Part shown: positions 58,172-64,000 of the stretch, in pieces
Layout: each line of letters starts with the position of its first letter
How positions within the stretch are numbered: the stretch's first letter is position 1
From: Melastoma dodecandrum
Lineage: Eukaryota > Streptophyta > Magnoliopsida > Myrtales > Melastomataceae
DNA length: 64,000 nucleotides
Assembly (NCBI GenBank): GCA_029817715.1
Contig: JARUPY010000538.1
Span: 4,774,001-4,838,000, forward strand
Reading direction: 5' to 3'
The notes under the pieces: model-generated
The model's input: only the letters and a program-made list of their open reading frames with translations
What the model was told of the DNA's origin: nothing
Databases searched by the model: none
Translations under genes and position numbers: made by a program

Positions 58172-61100
58172 TCATTCTGATGTTCCTGCCTCCTGCAAAT
58201 CTTCATTTCCCTGGGAGAAATCCAGTATGGTGTAAGTCCGGACACCGGGGCCACGCCCCTCGCATTCCATCGACCTCCCCTGCTGAGCTGCCCTCACTTC
58301 CTTCTGATGCTCAGTCAGTTCCGTCCCCTTCTGCTTCTTCCTCGCCATCTGCTTCGAAGAATGGTCGGGTGTCGCTAGCTCCACTCTCTTCGAGGTCCTG
58401 TTACGTGTCATCGTCATTGTTTGATGCATCCCTCGAACATTGCCTAGGTATATCCTGTTGCTTCTCCATAAGCTGTCGAGAATAGGAAGTAGAGTCTTGG
58501 GGTAGTCCAAATTTGTTTGCACCCCGTAGGTGGAGTTCCACAAGCCGACGGCAGGATCGCTGATGGACTGCTTGGAGTGGCGAAGAGTTTGCTCGAGGAG
58601 GCGTGCTTGAACCTTGAGGAGCGAGGAGTTGAACTCTATCTTCGGTTGGCTTCTGGTCGAACATCTCAGTGCTTTGAAGGAGAGCTGCTCTAGTTTCTGG
58701 AGAATGCAATCACTCCAGGATGATTTTCTCTGAGATAACCACAGTGCTAGTGGATCGGAAAAGATCTGCAGGCAAGAGGAAGAATTCCAAAGCAAAGTGC
58801 ACATTTAGACGCAGTCGACATCAAGAGCATGGGAAGAAAATCACATTTGGAGAAGTCCAAGAAACTTGTTGTGGCTTGACGCAGACAAGAACACGACAAC
58901 TACAAGGATTGCAGTGTCTGGTAATACTTAACACCTCCAAGTTCTACAAAATATGAACTAGATGAGGATAGCGGATGAACCTCGATGAATAAAAGGACAT
59001 CTTGCTTTGAATTGATGCGCTGGGCTACACGTCCAAGAGAATCCAACACCCTGCACAAAGTATTGGTAAATATAATTCAAGCAGAAACAATTTCCCTAGG
59101 CAAAAGACACTGTTACCTTGAGTTCAAATCCTGCAGGTTCGGACATACTGCAGCTGCATCAGCCATCAACAACTCCATAAATCTGCAAGCATTAACCGAA
59201 GAATGAGAAGAAATTTGAATTTGTAGTAATTGATCATCTCAGCCATTACCTTAGCGTGACAGGCAATACACCGCCTGTCCAAATTGGTCTTCCATTAGCA
59301 TACACCTCGTTAGTCAGAATCAATTCCAAAACACTGGTGAGCATAATCCCAAACAGAGAAAGGAGATGGGTCACTAGATTACTGTTACTCTCCGCAACCA
59401 CGAGTCGAACAGCATTCCTCTGGAGGAAGTCGTTTAAAGTCAAACACAGTATATCTCTGCAAGAATTCCCAAATGAATCTTCAATGTCTGCTTTACTGAT
59501 GGCGGCAAACAGAGAGACCCACACGCCACCAATGTTATTCTGATTGAGATCCTTTCTAATGGATGGAAGAAACTCCTTGAGGGCATCTCTGTGTGATTCC
59601 ACATTGTTTGTATGAAAAGCTACAGCCTGAACTGGATAAGTTAAGAAATGGACAATGGTTGATTGGCAGGCGGACACCAATTGCACAGACGAACTGCTCT
59701 TTTGACCGTCCAATATGTCTCTTAAGCCCAAAGCAACAGCTTTCCATAAGTTTACGCAGGCCAAGTCCAAATGTCTATAGAAGAACGTGGTAACAATGGC
59801 TAGATTTTCTGACCAACCATCCGGGGAGAGTATAATCAGCACGAACTTGGAGACATCCTCCTCCAAACTTTTTGCATCAGATATTGACTGATTCAGCTGA
59901 AACAGCACGTTGAAGTAGAGTATGACCATATACACCATTGGACAAACCATATCTCCGAAAGAAAAACAATGGATGGGAAGCTTCTCGACATGTCTGGCAT
60001 CCTCCACCAAGTTAAGTTGATCCATGTATTTGATATCCAATGTTACTTTGTAAAGTGGAGAGACCAGGAAAGAGGGTTCTAGCTCCTGTGATATGGCTCG
60101 AATGAAATGGAGCACCATCTGACGTGTTTCGTTCGAGTCTCTGTCTTCAGAAATATGTTTCACAAAGGATAGAATGCTCTTAACACTTGCCATAATATCG
60201 TCATATTTGTCCGAGTAAGTTTTCAGGTCCATCTGAATCACCTGCAGAAGAGATCTCAGTATTCTTATTGCAGCAGCACACTCTATGTCCCTACGACCTC
60301 CGATGACCGCGGCTTGTGGAACTCCTATCAGCATTTCAATGACTTCAAGGCAGAAATCGAACTGAGAATGATCCAAAGGCAGCAATTTCATTGGGTATTG
60401 CCTCCAGGTAGACCTGCTAAACATCATGTGTTCTAATGAATCCAAAATGACATTATCACTCGCCAGAGTTGTCCTCCTCCCTTCTGGTGGCAGCATAGAA
60501 TGGTCAACCATATCCACACATAAATCCCACGACCCGTTCCCCACGTTTTCTTCCTTTTTACGAAATACAACTTCAAAAACAGGCTTCAACACCACTGTCC
60601 TGATGGCTTGATGATTGACTAGGGTGTGAAGTTTGTGCAGCAGAATACTCCAAGTGTCAAAGCAAGCAGACCGAACTGCAAGATTGCATTGACTTGAAAC
60701 AATGCCCACGATAGGTGTCATAATGAGCTTGAGGATCCTTAACAGACCGTTTATTCGGCTTTCACCTACATCAAGTGTAAATTTTTCCCTGTCCGGAGTC
60801 TGTTTTCCCATGTCTTTCTCCTTGCCTGCAAGCAAAGGGGGTATAACAGCCTCAACTAGACCTTGCCACGCCACCTGAGCAAAAGAAATATATTCGGTAA
60901 GGTGGTGAAATTACCATTAACATGAAATAACCTGAAACAGAAAAGAATGAATTGAAATAAAACATTCACAATCTACTGAAAATTTGCTGACATTACAAGC
61001 ACCTGTGAAGCAATCTGGACTTGCGGATCTGAATCTAAGAAAGCTGATTCGAGGACCTTTAACATGTCATTAAATACATGACGGTCCTTCGTAGCATAGT

Positions 61101-62406
61101 TTCCTAGCAAGCGGATAAGCCATCCCCATGCTTGTACTGCTTGGACCTTATACCCATCTTTTATCATCTCCTTCATCTTCAACAGCAAACTATCCTTCAG
61201 ATCAATGCGAACTGCCTGTACTGACAAGATTGAACGGCCTAAAGAATCGTCTAATGATGCATTCTCTTTGTGATAATTGACTTTTTAAATTTTTTTGTTC
61301 AATGAATACTACCTTGAAGAGCATCAGTGTCGGAGGAATAACAGTGGGCTTGATCTTCAAGAGACACCTAACTGCCATATCCCTCGCTCTCTTGTCATCA
61401 CTCAAAAGTCTCCTATATGTAGGAGGAAGCCACAAATCCGACGACTCTCGCATCATCTGATCAGTTTGGTCCACAAGCTTTATCACCGCCTGATATTTGA
61501 CAAGAAGGAATTCAGGGTTCGCGTAAAGGTGCTCTCGGAAAGCTACTAACTATAAAGGTTCAACGATTGTCTTAAAGGAAAATGCAGGATGGACAAGCTA
61601 GTTTTCCTGGCTCTTGTTTGTACCTGAAAAGCCTCAAAGGTTGTAGACAAAGATCCAAAAGGATTGTCAATCGCATGAACGACTGCCATCACCAGCAACT
61701 GGAAATGGCCCCTTATGGCCTCTTTATCCAACTGCTGCATCGAAATGCACCACATTCCAAGATTGCAAACCAACTGCAACGGATAAAAATAGAAAGAAGT
61801 CCACACCTGTTCCGCCATCTTACGTCATGGAACAAGAACCTAACATTTTTGAAAAAAATCAGACCTTCATCTTGGTGGTTCTGGCGACTTCGGCGATCGA
61901 CGCGAGTACTTCCCCAGCAACATTCCCTGCAAAAGAACCGAACAATTCGAGCAATAACCATCTACCCCTTTCTCCCATTTTTCAAAATAACGAATAAGGA
62001 TCACTGTCACCTGGAATCACAGCAACGATCATGGGATGATATATCATGAAACCCAAACACTTCAACGCCAGTGCAGCACTGAAAAAAGAAAAATAAGAGA
62101 TCTCCCTAAACATACTAAAGCGGACTGCGGCAGATTTTATTAACCGAAACAAAAACAACAATCAATCCCAGGACTCAGACGCAGCGAAAGGACTCACATT
62201 TCTTCGTCATCGGCCGGGATGTCGCTGACCAGGTGAGGCAAGATGCTTCCGCAGCTCTCCCCCAGGGCCCGGATCGAGCTGGGGTTATCGCTCGACCGTC
62301 CCTGGAGGCATAACAGCTTGGAGTAAGCCAGGGTCCTGTTCCCATCGACGTTGGGGGAAGCGGTTAGGGCAAGAATTTCTTCCAGCTCGGCAGAAAACTC
62401 CGACAT
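58172..62406 (-). CDS. RIF1: RIF1-like telomere-associated/replication-timing protein (10 exons, ~1077 aa)
   Basis: RIF1 controls replication timing and double-strand-break repair choice in yeast and animals; plant copies are little studied. Exons (transcript order): 62406-62198, 62078-62011, 61926-61865, 61773-61624, 61489-61313, 61215-61003, 60874-59250, 59182-59117, 59050-58981, 58765-58172. The protein is a long helical HEAT-type array: ALALKCLGFMIYHP (~75-90), LVCNLGMWCISMQQL, VRCLLKIKPTVIPPTLMLFK, VQAWGWLIRLLGNYA and AWQGLVEAVIPPLL, matching the Rif1 N-terminal domain. Late segments include SISDPAVGLWNSTYG. The C-terminal ~80 residues are basic and low complexity (TSKRVELATP, ARKKQKG). 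The exon 9 donor is a choice between GTTCAT and GTAGAA; the first was taken because it gives LFIE-IFSDPLALWLSQ. Confidence 0.85.
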
Positions 62407-62579
62407 CCCTTTTCCCGCGTAACACAGTCCGAACTGAACTGAATCGAACCGAACCCGGGAACTTACAAAGACAACCAGCAACGGCGTCACCCAGGGAGTT
62501 TCGGCGCCAAAAGGGAGCGATGTGGGAGGAAAATTTTACATTATTTTGTTTTTTTTCTTGTACTTAACATTATTAAATT
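62407..62579. other. 5' flank of the RIF1-like gene
   Basis: Promoter and leader on the minus strand. An in-frame upstream stretch to 62490 has an earlier start, but the ATG at 62406 gives the better SEFSAELEEIL start and is followed by the conserved helices. Confidence 0.4.
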
Positions 62580-62655
62580 GTCATGTTCACGATGGTTCGA
62601 ATCCCATCAAGAGTGAATGACAAAAGATTTGCCTATAATATTGCTTAAAAAAAAT
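62580..62655 (+). repeat. 5'-truncated tRNA-derived repeat with A tail
   Basis: GGTTCGAATCC at ~62593 is a perfect RNA polymerase III B box, and the unit ends in TTAAAAAAAA at 62645-62654. No A box is visible upstream, so this looks like the 3' part of a SINE into whose flank the next SINE inserted. Confidence 0.4.
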
Positions 62656-62667
62656 AACTCTATAACA

Positions 62668-62828
62668 AGGGGTTGATCCAAGTGGTAAGGAGCTTGGATT
62701 TGCTTAAGGAGGCGTACGCAGCCACCTCTGTTGGAAGACTCACCCACCATAGCCAGGTGTCCTACCCGGGACGAGTCCGGATTAGTCGGAGCGAAGCTCC
62801 GGAAACCGGACAGGCAACCAAAAAAAAA
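62668..62828 (+). mobile_element. tRNA-derived SINE with 12 bp target duplication
   Basis: Starts AGGGGTTGATCCAAGTGGTA, which contains an A-box-like TTGATCCAAGTGG. It has a B-box-like GGACGAGTCC at ~62769 and ends in a run of A (62819-62830). It is flanked by identical AACTCTATAACA at 62656-62667 and 62829-62840. At ~161 bp this is the normal size for plant SINEs. Confidence 0.85.
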
Positions 62829-62842
62829 AACTCTATAACAGC

Positions 62843-63274
62843 TAGGAATGAGTTTGGCCGATCCGCGAACTATTCCGTCTAACTCGTCTTTTGACCCGAC
62901 GGTTTGACAAAAGTCAAACTTTAGTCGAGCCCGGGCGTTACTTTTTACAATCAAGCCGGGTTCGAGCCGACTTCCTGACCCGACAAGCTATCCGTCCCGG
63001 CTTGATAAATTTTATAAAAAATTAAAATTAAATATATAAAAAATAAAAAATAACAGTTAAATTTTGAAATTTATAGGGAGAGGGAAAGAGGCAAAGAACT
63101 CGGACCGAGCTCAAATTCGGGCCCAAGTTAAAGTTTTTTTGATCGGACTCGGGTTCGGGCTCGATTATCCGAGCCAGGTCAGGCTCGCGCTCGAACTCGG
63201 GCTGATGCATTTTTACCCGGGCCCAAGCTCGGGTAAGGGGTATCCGAGCCCGGCCCGGCTCATTAGCACCCCTA
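62843..63274. mobile_element. hAT-like MITE
   Basis: 432 bp, GC-rich in its right half with repeated GGGCTCG/CGAGCCC words. Ends are imperfect inverted repeats: TAGGAATGAGTTTGGCCG at the left and the complement of the right end, TAGGGGTGCTAATGAGCCG. The flanking 8 bases (ATAACAGC and ATAACCGT) match at six positions, the 8 bp duplication size of hAT elements. No coding sequence. Confidence 0.6.
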
Positions 63275-63385
63275 ATAACCGTGGCGGATGAATGATGGCT
63301 ATGTAACTATAGCTCTAGAAACATCTCATGATCGTGACAGAAGTGGTTCAAGTTCCAGGTCAAGGTCATCGCTGTTGTCGCCTTC

Positions 63386-63586
63386 TCACGGCTCTTTGTC
63401 ATGTGGCTGGTGTTCTGGTTGTGGTTGTTTAAGCCGACTGTTGCCAGGAATCTGGTAGAGTCCTATCTGCTGGTGGTTGTATGCTTTCTTCTGTGAATCC
63501 CATGCATCTGTGATGATACCTTCCAATGCGTCTCCAATCGGGTTCTTGTCGGCGGCTGTGTACACTATATTTTGGACATCAGCCAT
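63386..63586 (-). CDS. Hypothetical small exon or gene, unrecognised
   Basis: 66 codons on the minus strand starting MADVQNIVYTAADKNPIGDA, a soluble-looking product with a Gln/His/Pro-rich end. A good splice donor (GAGCC|GTGAGA) sits at its 3' end and the frame stays open for ~20 more codons if the stop is skipped, so it may be the first exon of a gene. The family is not recognised; it could be a chance frame. Confidence 0.3.
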   Translation of the reverse strand: MADVQNIVYTAADKNPIGDALEGIITDAWDSQKKAYNHQQIGLYQIPGNSRLKQPQPEHQPHDKEP

Positions 63587-63589
63587 GGC

Positions 63590-64000
63590 TCCGGATCCGA
63601 AAGAAATCGAATTAGCCTAAACCAGATGACAAAAGCCAATGGCTGAAACGAAGAGAAGTCGATAAGTGTTCGCAGTCTTGGCAGGTTCTTGATCGCGATC
63701 AATTTCTTCGTTCTAGTGTTCTTCATGTCGTCTAAACCGCCCCATGTGCAGCAAGGGCCTGAGGGCGCACGCACATTTCGGACGTAAACTAAGGATAACT
63801 GACCGAATCACGACATGATTAATACTTCTTAATCCAATGTGATAAAAGGAAAATAAAGATATTAATGAAACTTGACAATCCTGGTAGAATCACAGGGTTT
63901 TTAAGTAAATAAGTGAGATGAACACGAAAAATTTATCACCTTTGGCAAAACAGAGTAAAGTTGTGTCTAGAGAGTAAGAAAATGAGTGATTTTGCTAGTA
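63590..64000. other. Window end, nothing supported
   Basis: AT-rich toward the edge. No coding, RNA or repeat feature that I can support; a gene cut by the window end cannot be excluded. Confidence 0.4.

Overview
The window is nuclear DNA of a flowering plant, most likely a eudicot. The support is multi-exon genes with GT-AG introns, T-rich introns, plant-type proteins (sucrose-phosphate synthase, a hybrid proline-rich protein, a TOC159-family pseudogene, plant mobile domains) and dense plant transposon debris. The species cannot be fixed from the sequence. Exon boundaries were placed by reading the translation frame across splice sites. Every family name rests on recalled family features, since no search was run.

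Layout. 1-4.6 kb: a short palindrome-rich element (250-850), then a broken TOC159/TOC90-type preprotein receptor pseudogene on the minus strand (2060-3925). 4.7-5.9 kb: an intact single-exon armadillo-repeat protein (minus). 6.2-10.1 kb: a terminal-inverted-repeat element full of ~20 bp palindromes, split by a 2.09 kb solo LTR with a perfect 5 bp target duplication. 11.0-16.5 kb: sucrose-phosphate synthase, 13 exons, 1052 aa (plus). 17.1-23.2 kb: NAA35/MAK10, auxiliary subunit of the NatC N-terminal acetyltransferase, 16 exons, 728 aa (plus). 24.2-32.5 kb: an endogenous pararetrovirus (Caulimoviridae, petuvirus-like layout) on the minus strand with one uninterrupted 2258-codon ORF, short terminal repeats next to a tRNA-Met primer site, and small rearranged viral pieces at both ends. 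32.7-38.2 kb: a Mutator-like element with long palindromic terminal inverted repeats, carrying a decayed MuDR-type transposase and a decayed plant mobile domain (PMD) gene. 39.8-43.5 kb: a CALM/AP180-type clathrin assembly protein, 15 coding exons, 552 aa (plus). 44.6-45.3 kb: a hybrid proline-rich protein (plus). 46.9-51.4 kb: CCR4-NOT subunit 10, 6 exons, 854 aa (minus). 51.6-58.0 kb: a second, more decayed relative of the Mutator-like element in the opposite orientation, interrupted by another copia-like solo LTR with a 44 bp minisatellite. 58.2-62.4 kb: a RIF1-like protein, 10 exons, ~1077 aa (minus). 62.6-63.3 kb: SINE and hAT-like MITE insertions, one beside the other.

The host genes are unrelated housekeeping genes (sucrose synthesis, protein N-acetylation, endocytosis, mRNA deadenylation, chromosome maintenance, cell wall), and nothing suggests they form one pathway. 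The unusual content is in the repeats: the pararetrovirus with its mosaic ends and an unassigned ~350-residue C-terminal region, and the repeated use of short palindrome arrays, with different core sequences, inside several separate inverted-repeat elements.
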